Positions 10,044-20,400 of a stretch of 64,000 bases of DNA are shown here, piece after piece. This stretch comes from Rhodanobacteraceae bacterium ZG21-1. Lineage in GTDB: Bacteria > Pseudomonadota > Gammaproteobacteria > Xanthomonadales > Rhodanobacteraceae. The stretch covers positions 744,001 through 808,000 of the forward strand of contig JAJEJU010000024.1 in the NCBI GenBank assembly GCA_021390615.1. Direction: 5' to 3'. Position 1 is the first letter of the stretch; every line of letters begins with the position of its first letter. The notes beneath the pieces were generated by a model. The model was not told where the DNA came from, did not search any database, and saw only the letters and a list, made by a program, of their open reading frames with translations. The position numbers and the translations under genes were made by a program.

Positions 10044-10937
10044 ATGATCCGACCCGACGACCTTACCGTCTTCGTCCAGGCCACCGATGCCGGCAGCCTG
10101 TCGGCCGCGGCGCGCGAACTCGGCCTCACCCCGGCGGTGGCCAGCAGCGCGATCCGGCGGCTCGAACAGGCCCTGGGCCGGCGCCTATTCGTGCGCTCGA
10201 CCCGCAGCCTGCGCCTGTCCGACGACGGCGAGCGCTACCTGCCGCATGCACGCCTCACCCTGCAGAGCCTCGAGGACGGTCGCCACGCGCTCGAGCACGG
10301 CCGCGGCGAGATCGCCGGCGAGCTGCGCCTGTCGGCGCCGTCCGATCTCGGCCGCCACTTGCTGCTGTCCTGGCTGGACGCGTTCCAGCTCGAGCATCCC
10401 AGGCTGAGCCTGCAGCTGCGGGTCAGCGATCGCCTCGCCGACCTGTACCGGCAGCCGCTGGATCTGGCGATCCGCTACGGCGTTCCCGCCGATTCCAGCC
10501 TGGTGGCGCAGCCGCTGGCGCCGGACAACCGCCGCGTGCTGTGCGCCGCACCGGGCTATCTGGCGCGCTACGGCATGCCTGCCGCACCCGAGGACCTGCG
10601 CAAGCATCGCTGCCTGCGCTACGTCTGGGGCGACGGCGTGCACGAGCGCTGGAGCTTCCATCTGCCGCGCGGCGTGCAGACCGTCGAAGTGGAAGGCGAC
10701 CGCATCAGCGACGACGCCGACGTGGTGCGGCGCTGGGCGATCGCCGGGCACGGCCTGGTCTACAAGTCGCGGCTCGACGTCGCCGGCGACTTGCATGCGG
10801 GTCGACTGAAACAGGTTTTCCCGACGGCCCATGGCGAGCCAGCGCCGCTGCACCTGGTCTGTGCGCATCGCTCGCTGCTGTCGCCGCTGGTGCAGCGGCT
10901 GCGCGACTTCCTGCGCGAGCGCTGCGCGGCGGTGTGA
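10044..10937 (+). CDS. LysR-family transcriptional regulator
   Basis: A 297-residue regulator. The N-terminal winged helix-turn-helix includes SLSAAARELGLTPAVASSAIRRLEQALGRRLFVRSTR, and a periplasmic-binding-like effector domain follows from about residue 90. Start chosen at 10044 (MIRPDDL), which matches family starts; an upstream in-frame ATG at 9951 would read through the operator. It likely controls the divergent MDR oxidoreductase, perhaps sensing an electrophile or quinone. Confidence 0.92.
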   Translation: MIRPDDLTVFVQATDAGSLSAAARELGLTPAVASSAIRRLEQALGRRLFVRSTRSLRLSDDGERYLPHARLTLQSLEDGRHALEHGRGEIAGELRLSAPSDLGRHLLLSWLDAFQLEHPRLSLQLRVSDRLADLYRQPLDLAIRYGVPADSSLVAQPLAPDNRRVLCAAPGYLARYGMPAAPEDLRKHRCLRYVWGDGVHERWSFHLPRGVQTVEVEGDRISDDADVVRRWAIAGHGLVYKSRLDVAGDLHAGRLKQVFPTAHGEPAPLHLVCAHRSLLSPLVQRLRDFLRERCAAV

Positions 10938-10940
10938 GCC

Positions 10941-12521
10941 TCAGTGGCTGCGTTCGCGCAGCCCGGCCAGCATCACCGCGACGGCGTCCACGTCCTGGCT
11001 GGCCGAAGGCGCGCCGGCCGGCGCGTCGTAGTTGTCCAGCATGATCGCGAACGCCAGCCGCTCGCCGGCGGCGCTGGTGACATAGCCGGCCAGGCAGTGC
11101 ACGTAGGCCATGCTGCCGGTCTTGGCGTGCACGTTGTTGGCCGCGGGTGTATTGCGCATGCGCCCACCGAGCGTGCCGTCCACGCCGGCGATCGGCAGCG
11201 CCTCGCGCAGCGCATCGGCATACGGCTGGGCAGCCAGGAAGGCGAGCAGGCGTGCCATCGCCTCGGGCGTGGCCAGGTCGCGCCGCGACAGGCCGGCGCC
11301 GTCCTCGATGAGGCTGGCCGAAGGCGCGATGCCGATGCGGTCGAGCAGCTGCCGCAAAGCCTTGATGCCCCAGCTCTCGGTGGTGATGAAGCCGGGCGGC
11401 GGCGTGGGAGACTGCAGCGCATCGGCCTGGGCACGCGCGCCGGAGGCCAGCAGCAGGTTCTGCAGGTACAGGTTCTGCGAGCGCTTCAGGCCGTCGCGCA
11501 GGATCTCGATCAAGGGCGGCGACTGCACCTGGGCGAGCACGTTCGCGCCGACCCGCGCGGGATTCTCGGCCGGCCAGTGCACGGTCTTCAGCTGGCCGTC
11601 GAGCTGGATACCGTGACGCGTCAGCGCTTCCAGCAGCTCGGCGCCGGCCTGGCGCGACGGTTCGCCGACGGCAAGGCGGAAGGTCTGCGTTGGCGAGCGC
11701 TGGGCGATGTTGCCGAACGCATACAAGGTGTCGGTGCCGGGGGCGCGGTACAGATTGATGTCGTTGCGCGTGCGCGGCGCGCTGGTGATCAGCTGATTGA
11801 CCACCGGCATCAGCGCCATGGCCGCGGCCGGCGTACCCTCCAGCCGCGCTGGCGCTCCCGCCGTGGCGCCCGGGGCTACGTCCAGCTCGAGCTGGTTTTC
11901 CTGCACGCTGAGCGCGGACGAGGGCACCGCAAACCAGCTCTGCAGATCGATGGCCTCCCAGCCGGTGCCCATCGCGGGGCTGGCGAAATAAGTGTCGTCG
12001 GCGATCAGGTCGCCGTGCACGCGATGGACGCCGCGCGCGGCGAGCTGGGTGGCCAATTGATCGGCCCAGTCCTGCGTGGCCGTGACGATGCCGAGAGTGG
12101 GGTCGCCCATGCCGTACAGGATCAGCGGGCCGTCCAGCCGGCCATGCACCGGCGCGTCGGCGGCGAGCAACTGCGTGGGGATCCGATAGTCCGGCCCCAG
12201 CTCGCTCAGCGCCAGGGCTGCGGTGAACAATTTGGCGGTGGAGGCCGGTTGCTGCAGATGCTGCGGCTGGTGCGCATACAGCGTGCTGCCGGTATCCAGC
12301 GAGACCACTTCGATGCCCCAGTCGGCGCCGGCGAAGCGGGGCTGGCCGATGTGCCCGTCCACCTGCTCGGCCAGCGCGGCGAGGTTGGCCGGTCCGGGCG
12401 CGGCATGCGGCGTCGGCGCCCGATGGCGCGGTGCGGCGGCGCAGGCGGTGGCGAACAGCAGCGGCAAGAGCGCGAGCGTGGCGGGCAGGCGTCGCGGCAG
12501 GCGTGTGGTGTCGAGCGGCAT
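10941..12521 (-). CDS. dacB: D-alanyl-D-alanine carboxypeptidase/endopeptidase (PBP4 type)
   Basis: 526 residues, MEROPS S13. It trims pentapeptides and cleaves cross-links in periplasmic peptidoglycan. The catalytic triad is visible: SxxK as STAK (about residue 93), SxN as SQN in KRSQNLYLQN, and KTG in HAKTGSMAYV. The N-terminal signal peptide runs to ATACAAAP; the Cys could be lipidated, though the -3 residue is atypical. The insertion between SxxK and SxN matches PBP4. Convergent with the LysR gene (3-base gap). Confidence 0.93.
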   Translation of the reverse strand: MPLDTTRLPRRLPATLALLPLLFATACAAAPRHRAPTPHAAPGPANLAALAEQVDGHIGQPRFAGADWGIEVVSLDTGSTLYAHQPQHLQQPASTAKLFTAALALSELGPDYRIPTQLLAADAPVHGRLDGPLILYGMGDPTLGIVTATQDWADQLATQLAARGVHRVHGDLIADDTYFASPAMGTGWEAIDLQSWFAVPSSALSVQENQLELDVAPGATAGAPARLEGTPAAAMALMPVVNQLITSAPRTRNDINLYRAPGTDTLYAFGNIAQRSPTQTFRLAVGEPSRQAGAELLEALTRHGIQLDGQLKTVHWPAENPARVGANVLAQVQSPPLIEILRDGLKRSQNLYLQNLLLASGARAQADALQSPTPPPGFITTESWGIKALRQLLDRIGIAPSASLIEDGAGLSRRDLATPEAMARLLAFLAAQPYADALREALPIAGVDGTLGGRMRNTPAANNVHAKTGSMAYVHCLAGYVTSAAGERLAFAIMLDNYDAPAGAPSASQDVDAVAVMLAGLRERSH

Positions 12522-12653
12522 GACTAGAGTATGGCCAATCCGGCGAGCGCTCGCAGCCGCCGAATCCGGTCGCGGCCGGTTCGCGGCTATCTGTTAATCT
12601 TGCCGGTCCATGCCACGCCGATCCCGGCGTGCTTTCTCCAGGGCGAATACATC

Positions 12654-13136
12654 ATGCAGATTGCCGACCACGCGGTGGTTTCCTTCCACTACACGCTCAC
12701 CGACGACCACGGCCAGGTGATCGACAGCTCCGAGGGGCGCGAGCCGCTGACCTATCTGCAGGGCAGCGGTCAGATCGTGCCCGGCCTGGAGAGCGCGATG
12801 GCGGGGCATCAGGCGGGCGACAAATTCAACGTCGACGTGAAGCCGGAAGAAGGCTACGGCGTCCACCATCCGGAACTGGTGCAGCAGGTGCCGCGCGCGG
12901 CCTTCCAGGGCGTGGCCGACATCCAGCCGGGCATGCAGTTCCAGGGCAACGGTCCGCAGGGCGTCATCAACGTCACCGTGACCAAGCTCGAAGGCGACCA
13001 GGTGCATATCGACGGCAATCATCCGCTGGCCGGACAGACCCTGCATTTCGCCATCGAGATCACCGAGGTGCGCGAAGCCAGTGCGGAAGAACTGGCGCAT
13101 GGGCACGTGCACGGCCCGGGCGGCCACGACCACTAA
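12654..13136 (+). CDS. slyD: FKBP-type peptidyl-prolyl isomerase SlyD
   Basis: A 160-residue cytosolic chaperone and prolyl isomerase. The SlyD-type FKBP with its inserted flap is recognisable from DHAVVSFHYTLTDD, the PLTYLQGSGQIVPGLE core and the later GNHPLAGQTLHF. The C-terminus is His-rich (HGHVHGPGGHDH), shorter than in E. coli but enough to bind nickel or zinc. An upstream frame extension to 12531 lacks homology. Confidence 0.95.
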   Translation: MQIADHAVVSFHYTLTDDHGQVIDSSEGREPLTYLQGSGQIVPGLESAMAGHQAGDKFNVDVKPEEGYGVHHPELVQQVPRAAFQGVADIQPGMQFQGNGPQGVINVTVTKLEGDQVHIDGNHPLAGQTLHFAIEITEVREASAEELAHGHVHGPGGHDH

Positions 13137-13171
13137 GCCGGCATCGCGGCAAAGCGGACGCAGGGGGCGTG

Positions 13172-14356
13172 GTGGCGCGACGCTTGCGCATCGCCATCGT
13201 AGGCTATGGCACTGCGGGTCAGGCCGCGACCTTGTTCCTGTCCGCCCAGGGGCATCAGCTCGATGTGTTCGAGCAGGCCCCTGCGCCGGGCCCGGTGGGC
13301 GCGGGCTTCCTGCTGCAGCCGACCGGGCTGGGCGTACTGACTCGGCTGGGTCTGCACGAGCAGGCGCTCGCGCGCGGCCAGCGCATCGAGCGCCTGTACG
13401 GCTGCAACGCGCGCGGGCGCGCCGTGATGGACATGCGCTACGCCGACCATTCCTCCGGCTGCTTCGGCCTGGGCATGACCCGAGGCAGTCTGTTCGCCCT
13501 GCTGCACGAGGCCTGGCCTGACGCCTCGTCGCTGCATGCGGGTATGCGCATCGACGGTGTGGATGCGGACGGCCGCCATCTGCTCGACAGCGCCGGCGCC
13601 CGGCACGGCCCATTTGATCTGATCGTGGCGGCGGATGGCGCGCACTCCCGCCTGCGCACCGCTGCGCCCGAACTGGTGCGGCGCCAGTCGGTGTATCCCT
13701 GGGGTGCGGTGTGGTGCCTGTTGCCCGCTGGAGACTGGCCGCATGCCGATACCTTGCATCAGCGTTATGCAGGCACCCGCGAGATGATCGGCTTGTTGCC
13801 GGTCGGCCGGCGCGCCGATCGCGAAGGCCGCTGGCTAACGTTCTTCTTCAGCCTGCCCGGCGATCAGGTGGAGGCATTCGACGCCGCAGCCTTGCAGCGT
13901 CTGCGCGAGCGCCTGCAGCAGCTGTGGCCGCAGGCGCTGGCCTTGCTGGACGAGGTGCGCGAGCCCGGTCAGTTGCAGCGAGCGCGCTATCGCGACGTGG
14001 TGTTGCGTGCGCCCGTGCACGAGCGCTTGGTGTTTATCGGCGACGCCGCGCACGCCATGAGTCCGCAACTGGGGCAGGGCGTGAACATGGCCCTGCTCGA
14101 TGCCGAGGCGCTGGCCGATGCCCTGTCTGCGCACGATGACGTCGACAGCGCGCTGGCGCACTATCCGCGCCTGCGCCGTCAGCACATGGCGGTGTACCAG
14201 CGTCTCAGCCGCTGGCTGACCCCGCTGTTCCAGTCCGACCGCAGCGCGCTGGCGTATCTGCGCGACGCCTGTTTCGATCCGCTTGGGCGCCTGCCGCTGG
14301 CGCGCGGGCAGATGCTCAAGATCCTCACCGGCACCAAGCAGGCCTGGTGGCGTTGA
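13172..14356 (+). CDS. FAD-dependent aromatic-ring type monooxygenase
   Basis: About 394 residues of the UbiH/PHBH flavoprotein family. The dinucleotide-binding GYGTAGQAA lies at the N-terminus. The second FAD motif is GDAAHAMSPQLGQGVNMALLDA, typical of class A flavin hydroxylases, with the DG motif in VAADGAHSRLR. The start is a GTG; of the tandem GTGs at 13169 and 13172 the second has better spacing (4 bases) from AGGGGG. Substrate unknown; ubiquinone hydroxylases look alike, but the gene stands alone. Confidence 0.82.
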   Translation: MARRLRIAIVGYGTAGQAATLFLSAQGHQLDVFEQAPAPGPVGAGFLLQPTGLGVLTRLGLHEQALARGQRIERLYGCNARGRAVMDMRYADHSSGCFGLGMTRGSLFALLHEAWPDASSLHAGMRIDGVDADGRHLLDSAGARHGPFDLIVAADGAHSRLRTAAPELVRRQSVYPWGAVWCLLPAGDWPHADTLHQRYAGTREMIGLLPVGRRADREGRWLTFFFSLPGDQVEAFDAAALQRLRERLQQLWPQALALLDEVREPGQLQRARYRDVVLRAPVHERLVFIGDAAHAMSPQLGQGVNMALLDAEALADALSAHDDVDSALAHYPRLRRQHMAVYQRLSRWLTPLFQSDRSALAYLRDACFDPLGRLPLARGQMLKILTGTKQAWWR

Positions 14357-14368
14357 GCTGGCTCGGGC

Positions 14369-15457
14369 TCAGTACCAGTCGAGCAGGGATACGCCCAGGC
14401 CCAGATAAGTGGCGTTGTGGTTGTAGTCGATCAGGCTCTCGCCATAGCCCTTGAACAGCTCGGCATAGCCGCGCAGATTGCCGACCAGCGGAAAGCTCCA
14501 GGTGAAGCGGGCGGCGCCGCGCTGGTTGCTGCCGCCGCGCAAGGTGTCGCGCAGCATCAGGCCGAATTCCTGGCCGCGCCATTCGTGGATGATCTGCACG
14601 TCGCCGCGCCCGATGTAGTTGCTGATGTCGGGGTTGTCGTTGGTCTTGCTGGCTTCGGGGATGCGCCACCATGGGCGGAACATCACCGTCCAGCCATCGC
14701 GTTCGAAGCCGATGTTGGCGATCACCCGATTCCAGCTGCGCGACAGCGGATCCGCGCGCCCGTTGGACTGGTGATTGACGCCGATGGCCAGCATGCGCCC
14801 GTCCCAGCCGAACAGCTCGTAGTGGGTGTTGAACACCAGCAGCGCCTCGGGCTCGTAGTCGGTCTCGCGGAACGGGCGCGAATCCTTTTCGTTGTAGACC
14901 TGCCAACGCGAGGACTGGGTATAGCCCACCCATAGATCGCCGGCGTCGCCGAACACGTCTTGCGCCACCTTGGTCTTCAGACTGAGCTGGAACTTCGCCT
15001 CCACGTTGTCCAGCTGCTGCGGCGTGGTGACCGTATTGGCCGGATTGGGACTGTGCGGCTGCGCGTTCTGATTGCTGGTGGCGAACACCGGCATGACGTA
15101 GATCGGCTGATAGCCGCGCAGGTTGAAGGTGCCCAGCTTGCTTTCCGGCGACAGTTCCCAGCGCGAATCGAGCAGGGACAGCGGCTTGCCGGGGCTGCTG
15201 CTTTCGCTGGCTGTGGCGACCTCGCGGCTGGCGTGGCGCTGGTCCAGAATGTTCGGCGCCGCCGCGGTCTCGCTGCGCTTCTCCGCCGCCGGCAGGCGAT
15301 CGCGTCCGGTGGCGCGGTCGTAGCAGGCCAGTCGTTGCGCATCGGTCTCGATCGCGGTGCAGGCGCGGATGTCGATCGGGTCGGGATTCTGCGCGAGGCA
15401 GCGTGCAGCGGGCAGGCACGATGCCAGCAGCATCGTCGCGGCGATCAGGAACTTCAT
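14369..15457 (-). CDS. pldA: Outer membrane phospholipase A
   Basis: A 362-residue outer-membrane beta-barrel phospholipase A1. The OMPLA active site is present: His and Ser in NHQSNG and the downstream Asn in SWNR, corresponding to His142/Ser144/Asn156 of the E. coli enzyme. The C-terminal Trp-Tyr is a valid barrel assembly signal. About 80 residues between the signal peptide and the barrel are Ser/Ala-rich and not part of the E. coli protein. It hydrolyses phospholipids misplaced in the outer leaflet, after dimerisation with calcium. Confidence 0.93.
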   Translation of the reverse strand: MKFLIAATMLLASCLPAARCLAQNPDPIDIRACTAIETDAQRLACYDRATGRDRLPAAEKRSETAAAPNILDQRHASREVATASESSSPGKPLSLLDSRWELSPESKLGTFNLRGYQPIYVMPVFATSNQNAQPHSPNPANTVTTPQQLDNVEAKFQLSLKTKVAQDVFGDAGDLWVGYTQSSRWQVYNEKDSRPFRETDYEPEALLVFNTHYELFGWDGRMLAIGVNHQSNGRADPLSRSWNRVIANIGFERDGWTVMFRPWWRIPEASKTNDNPDISNYIGRGDVQIIHEWRGQEFGLMLRDTLRGGSNQRGAARFTWSFPLVGNLRGYAELFKGYGESLIDYNHNATYLGLGVSLLDWY

Positions 15458-15626
15458 CGTCAGCTTCTCCTCTCCGTCACGGCTTGGACGGAGAGTTTAG
15501 CCAGGCCCGGCGCGATGGGAACGCGACGAACGCCCAGCCGGCGCGATGCAGCGCCGGGTCGATGCCGTCACCCAAGCGAGCGTGCAAGGTCGCCGACGCG
15601 GCGCGTGCGGTGGGAGTGGCTTCAAA

Positions 15627-15959
15627 TCAGTGCTGCAGCCTGACCCACTGCTCGTATTCGCCCTTGCTGATGCGCTTGTCGTGGTTGTGGTCGACGTAGT
15701 CGAAGTCGTTGGCCAGCGGCGGGTAGGCGGCTGCCTGCTCCGGGCTGATCGACTTGCCGCCGTTGGCGAGCTGCTCGAAGCTGGGCGGCGGCCCGTTCAT
15801 GGGAGCCGGCGCCCGATGCGACAGCACGGTGAGCTCGCCCCGCGGGGTGTTGTAGTGGGCTTCGCCGGTGGCGGTCTGGTCTTGCTGCGCCCAGCTGACG
15901 CCGCTGCATAGCAGGAGGCCGGTCAGGAGCGCGATCGCTGAGGTTTTTGCAGGATTCAT
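15627..15959 (-). CDS. Exported EF-hand protein
   Basis: A 110-residue secreted protein. The signal peptide ends at SWAQQ. One clear calcium-binding EF-hand loop, DHNHDKRISKGE, lies near the C-terminus. A preceding Pro-rich segment may hold a degenerate partner. Start chosen at 15959, just before the hydrophobic segment. Function unknown; single EF-hand periplasmic proteins of this size are common in Xanthomonadales. Confidence 0.75.
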   Translation of the reverse strand: MNPAKTSAIALLTGLLLCSGVSWAQQDQTATGEAHYNTPRGELTVLSHRAPAPMNGPPPSFEQLANGGKSISPEQAAAYPPLANDFDYVDHNHDKRISKGEYEQWVRLQH

Positions 15960-16814
15960 GGCAATGCTCCGTAGCGGATGGCGGGAGCCAGGCATCGATC
16001 AGCAACAGCATGGGCTGGTAACGCCTGACGCCCAGGATGAAGCTAGCAGTGAGTGTGTAAACGATATGCCCCGACCTTTGTGAACGCCGCGTGGCGATTC
16101 AGTGTTCGCTCGGTTGGCATCGCATGCAATCTGGCCGTCGGCGCCGCTGCATGCACGGCGGAGCATACGAGCCATGCGCCGGCTGCGCAGGTGCCCTAGG
16201 GACCATACGAACCAAGTCGTTCAGAAGCCGTTGCCGGCGTTCCTGTGAGGGATATTTCGGGTCGCGATGAGGGCAGCGTGCATGCATGCGTGCGGTGAGG
16301 ATGCGCGACCGCATGCAGACGGAAGCTGGGACATCCAGCCTTGGAGGTCATGGTGTAAGTCGGCGCGTGAAGAGCCCATGCGATCGAAGCACTCAAGCTA
16401 GGCGATGTGCGCCGACTGTCTTCGGATGACGGTTCGGCGCTTGCGGCGGGCTTGATGTGGTCTTGGCCGTCTAGGCCGCCATTTGTTCGATCGGGCATCG
16501 CACTCATGCGCCATGCAAGAGCCGGCGAGTTCGCGATCGCGCAGGGTGAGGGCGCTGCCGACCATTGCCGGCCTGACAGCGCAGCAGCGATGGCCGCGCT
16601 GAAGCTCTGGAGTGCGTTTATGCGTGGGAATGGATGCTAAGGGAGTGGAGTGCCCCCAGACGGCACTCCACTCGATGCTGCGAGCCTTCCTGGCATGGAA
16701 CGACATGGATCGGCGAAGCAAAGGGGCTGTCGTGTGAACCGTCGGCATCCGTGCCCGGCCTTTGCTCCGCTGTCCGTGGCGGCTCCGTCCAATACGATCG
16801 TGGTTCCTGGGAGA
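15960..16814. other. Gene-free region with one strong hairpin
   Basis: About 850 bases without a credible gene; short reading frames on both strands lack family features and ribosome binding sites. The only structure I see is the 12-bp perfect hairpin at 16643-16673, close to the end of the PraB-like gene. The region may carry the promoter of the EF-hand gene (right edge of that gene) and decayed sequence. Confidence 0.5.
16643..16673 (-). terminator. Perfect 12-bp hairpin, probable stop for the PraB-like gene
   Basis: GAGTGGAGTGCC (16643-16654) and GGCACTCCACTC (16662-16673) form a perfect stem with a 7-base loop about 140 bases after the minus-strand gene. No U-tract follows, so it is a terminator or 3'-stabiliser only by position. 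Confidence 0.45.
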
Positions 16815-17288
16815 TCAGCCCTGTACCACCGGGCTGCTCGGCAGGCTGCCGCTGGAAATGGCACACACGCCCAGCGAGCCGCTGAAGCTGGCGTTGCCGC
16901 TGGTGTCGACCTTGATGGACGCGGTGCCCGAGCAGTTGAAAATGCCCGCCGCAGTGACGTTGATGCCGGAGACCGTGCCGGTCCACGGGCCACTGCCCGA
17001 CGGCGCGCTGATGACCCACGGCAGCTTGTTCGCCTTGATCGACGTGCACACTGAGCTGCCGGTGAAGCTGGCCGCGGTCACCTCGGCGACGCCCGCCGTG
17101 GCCTGCACGGTGAAGGTGCCCTGGCAGGGGTAGGAGATGCCCAGGAAGGACAGGTTGGTCGGGCCGGGGCCGACGATGCTGGTGCCGCTCGAGCTTCCGC
17201 CGACGGTCCACTGGGCGAACGCCGACGACGCACCCAAGGTGCCGGCCAGAATCATGGAGCCCATGACCAAAGACTTGATCGCTTTCAT
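16815..17288 (-). CDS. Secreted PraA/PraB-like protein
   Basis: A 157-residue exported protein. It has a clear signal peptide (MKAIKSLVMGS... ASSAFAQ), is Gly/Ser/Thr-rich and beta-prone, and has two Cys pairs. The pattern of repeated VTAASFTG and LPW segments matches PraA/PraB ('alkane oxidation protein activator') exported proteins of Pseudomonas, found by resemblance only. Those are surface proteins made during growth on hydrophobic substrates. GAGGAA 7 bases upstream fixes the start. It lies 210 bases downstream of a TonB receptor on the same strand and may share its regulon. Confidence 0.55.
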   Translation of the reverse strand: MKAIKSLVMGSMILAGTLGASSAFAQWTVGGSSSGTSIVGPGPTNLSFLGISYPCQGTFTVQATAGVAEVTAASFTGSSVCTSIKANKLPWVISAPSGSGPWTGTVSGINVTAAGIFNCSGTASIKVDTSGNASFSGSLGVCAISSGSLPSSPVVQG

Positions 17289-17498
17289 GTGTTTTTCCTC
17301 GGTAGGTAAATACGCGTTGGGAAAACGCGGCGCTGATCGGCCGCGGCCTTGCTTGGCGACTGCCCCGCAGTACGAAGGGACGTCGTCGATCCCGGCGTCG
17401 GCGCAGCCGACGACGCAGCCGCACATGGCCAGGTGAAGCTGCACATCAGTTCATGCGTGGATTGCCATTGCTGTCGTTCTGCGTCTTGACCGCACGAG

Positions 17499-20400
17499 TC
17501 AGTAGAAGCCCTTGCGCACCGACAAGCCGATGATGCGCGGGTCCAGGGTGAACACGTTGGTGGTCAGGCCGCTGTCGGAGCTGTTGAGAAAGGTGCCGGT
17601 GATCGGCGTCTTGTTGAACAGATTCTTGACGTAGAACTGCACCGTCAGATCGTTCTCGGGATGATCGTAGGTGAGCGAGATATTGGTGTTGCTCCAGCCA
17701 CGCATATGGTCGATCGGATCGTTGTAGACGCGGGCCCAGCTCGAGCTCTGGTGGTAATAGTCGCCGCGCACGGTCAGGGTCGAATTGCCTAGAAAAAAGG
17801 TGTATTGCGCGCCGAGGTTGTAGGTGATGTGCGGCGCGTTCGGCAGATCGTTGCCGCCGACATTGCTGGAGATGCCGGCGCCGCCGTTCGGCGCGGTGCG
17901 CGGGTCGTACACCACGCCGGTGAGCTGCGAATATTCCGAGCCGGGCAGATAGCCGTTCTGCACCAGCGGCGAGGTCGAGCTGCACAGTGCGGCGAGATAG
18001 ACGTAGGCCGAGTTGCCCGGCAGGTTCTGCTGCACGTAGTTCAGGATCTTCGCGACGTCGGCAGCGGGCGCGATGCACGACTGCGCGGCCTGGATGAACG
18101 GCTTCACCGTCACCCAGTTGGGATCGCCGTTGGTCAGGTTCATCTGATCGATCGAGTACTGGTGGCTGCCGATGCGCGTGCCGAGCAGGCCCAGGTTGGC
18201 GTCGGCACGGAAGTTTCGCGTCGGCTGCCAGGCCGCCTGAAATTCGGCGCCCCAGGTCTTCGCGTTGAAGTTCTCGTTGAGCGAGCCGCGATTGACGATC
18301 TGCGATACCTGGTAGTTTCGGTAGTCGTAGTAGAAGACGTCGGCGTCCAGGCTGAATTTGCCGCCGGCCATCAGGTTCTTCGTGCCGAGTTCGAACGCGT
18401 TGACGAACTCCGGTTTAAAGGTGGTCGGGTTCGGCGTGATGCTCAGCAGCGAGGGATCGACATCGATGCCCGGCGAATTGGTGCCGCCGGCGACGTAGCC
18501 GCGGGAATACGAGGCGTACAGCAAGGTGCTGTCGGTGAAGGGCAGATGCGGCGTCCAGTTCAGCACGACCCGGCCGGTAGGCTCGGTCCATTCCTGGTCG
18601 ATGCTGGCTGCGGCCGGATAGCCCGAGTTCACGTAACCGGCTTCGGCGCCGGCCGCGGCGACGCCTGGCGGCGACAGCAGCAGCTGGCTGGGAACCGGCG
18701 TGGTGCTCTTGCGGTCGCGGGTCACGCGCAGGCCCACGGTCAGCTTCAGGTCGTCGGCCATCTGCCAATAGCTTTCGCCGAAGATCGCGGTGGACAGCGT
18801 GCGGGCGACGTTGTCGCTGCGAAAGTAGTTATGCCCCTGGCCATTGATATGGCCCAGCGAATTCGGATCGATGTAGATACAGCCAGTGGTGGAACCCGGC
18901 GGGCAAGGCTGAGGTTGCTGGCCGGGAAACCCTTCCCCCAGGTTGTACAGTCCCTCCGCGATCGCGGTGAACACATTGTTGAAGACGTAGTAGTTCTCGT
19001 TGATGTGGTAGTTGAGGAAGTTGGCGCCGACGTTGAAGTTGAACGGGCCGTCAAAATCCGATTGCAGGCGGAACTCCTGCGACCACTGCCGGCTGTACGA
19101 CTGGGTGCGGTCCACCGCCAGCATCTGCGACGAGGCGCCCAGCTGCGGATCGACGAACACGCCGCCGGGAGTCAGGCCCGGATAAGTCGATTGCGACAGC
19201 GGATTGCCGAGAAAATCGACCAGCCCGAGCGAGTTGTTGAAGATCGGCACGGAAGGAAAGCGGTCGTAGTCCTGCTCGGAAAAATACGAGTCGCGGGTGA
19301 ACAGGCTTTGCGAGACGAATTTCAGACTGGGGCTGAGATTCGCCTGGAAATTGAACTGGACCACGTCGTTGGTGGCGTGAAAGATCGGATCGAACGTGGT
19401 CGCGATGGTGCGCAGGTTGGTCGACTGCGTGACGCCTGCATAGGGATTGCCGTTCAACAACGGCACCACGTTCGAGAAGTCCGGCAGCACGCCGAGAATG
19501 ACCTGCTGGTTGCCGGCCAGTACCTGCGGCAGGCTGAGTCCGTTCGGCACGCCGAAGGCGGACTTGCCGTACAGCGAGCCGTCGGTGCAGCCCTGGCTCA
19601 GCGTGGCTTGATCCAATGTGTTGGTGACGGCGGTGCCGTCGACCGAGGAAGGGCCGGGGTCGGTATGGCAGAGCTGCTTGCCGGTGCGCGAGCGATCGTC
19701 GTGCTCGCTGAAGTGTTCCCACACCAGGCTGGCGCTGACGTTGTCGTTGGGCTTCCAGGCCAGGCTGGCGCGTCCGCTCCACAGGTTGCGGCCGTCCACG
19801 TTGTTGTGGGTCACGCTGTTGTAGTCGTAGCCGTCGCGATCGGTCCAGGCGCCGGCCAGGCGAAAGGCCCAGGTGTTGGAAATCGGCACGTTGAGCATGC
19901 CGCTGAAGCGGCGGCCGTCGTAGTTGCCCACTTCCGCCTTGATCCACGACTCGTAGCCGTCGAAGCTCGGCAGGTTCGGGATCATGTTGACCACGCCGGC
20001 GGTGGCGTTGCGTCCGAACAGCGTGCCCTGCGGTCCGCGCAGCACTTCCACGTTGTCGACGTCGAAGTATTCCTGCTCGAACAGGCGATTGCGGATCATT
20101 GGCGTGTCGTTGAAGCTCACCGCCACTGCGGGGTCGGTGGTGACCGACAAGGCCTGCGTGCCGATGCCGCGGATCTGGAAGTTGTAGCTGGCGAAATTGG
20201 TCTTGGTGAAGCTGACGTTGGGCGTGCTGGTGACCAGGTCGGCGCCGGTCTCGATCTTCTTGTCGTCCAGATCCTGGCCGCTGAAGGCGGATACCGCGAT
20301 CGGCACTTTCTGGATGTTTTCGGACTTCTTTTCGGCGGTCACGGTGACCGTGCTGAGCTGGGTGGCCTGGCTGGCATCAGGGCCTGCGGCGGACGTCGCG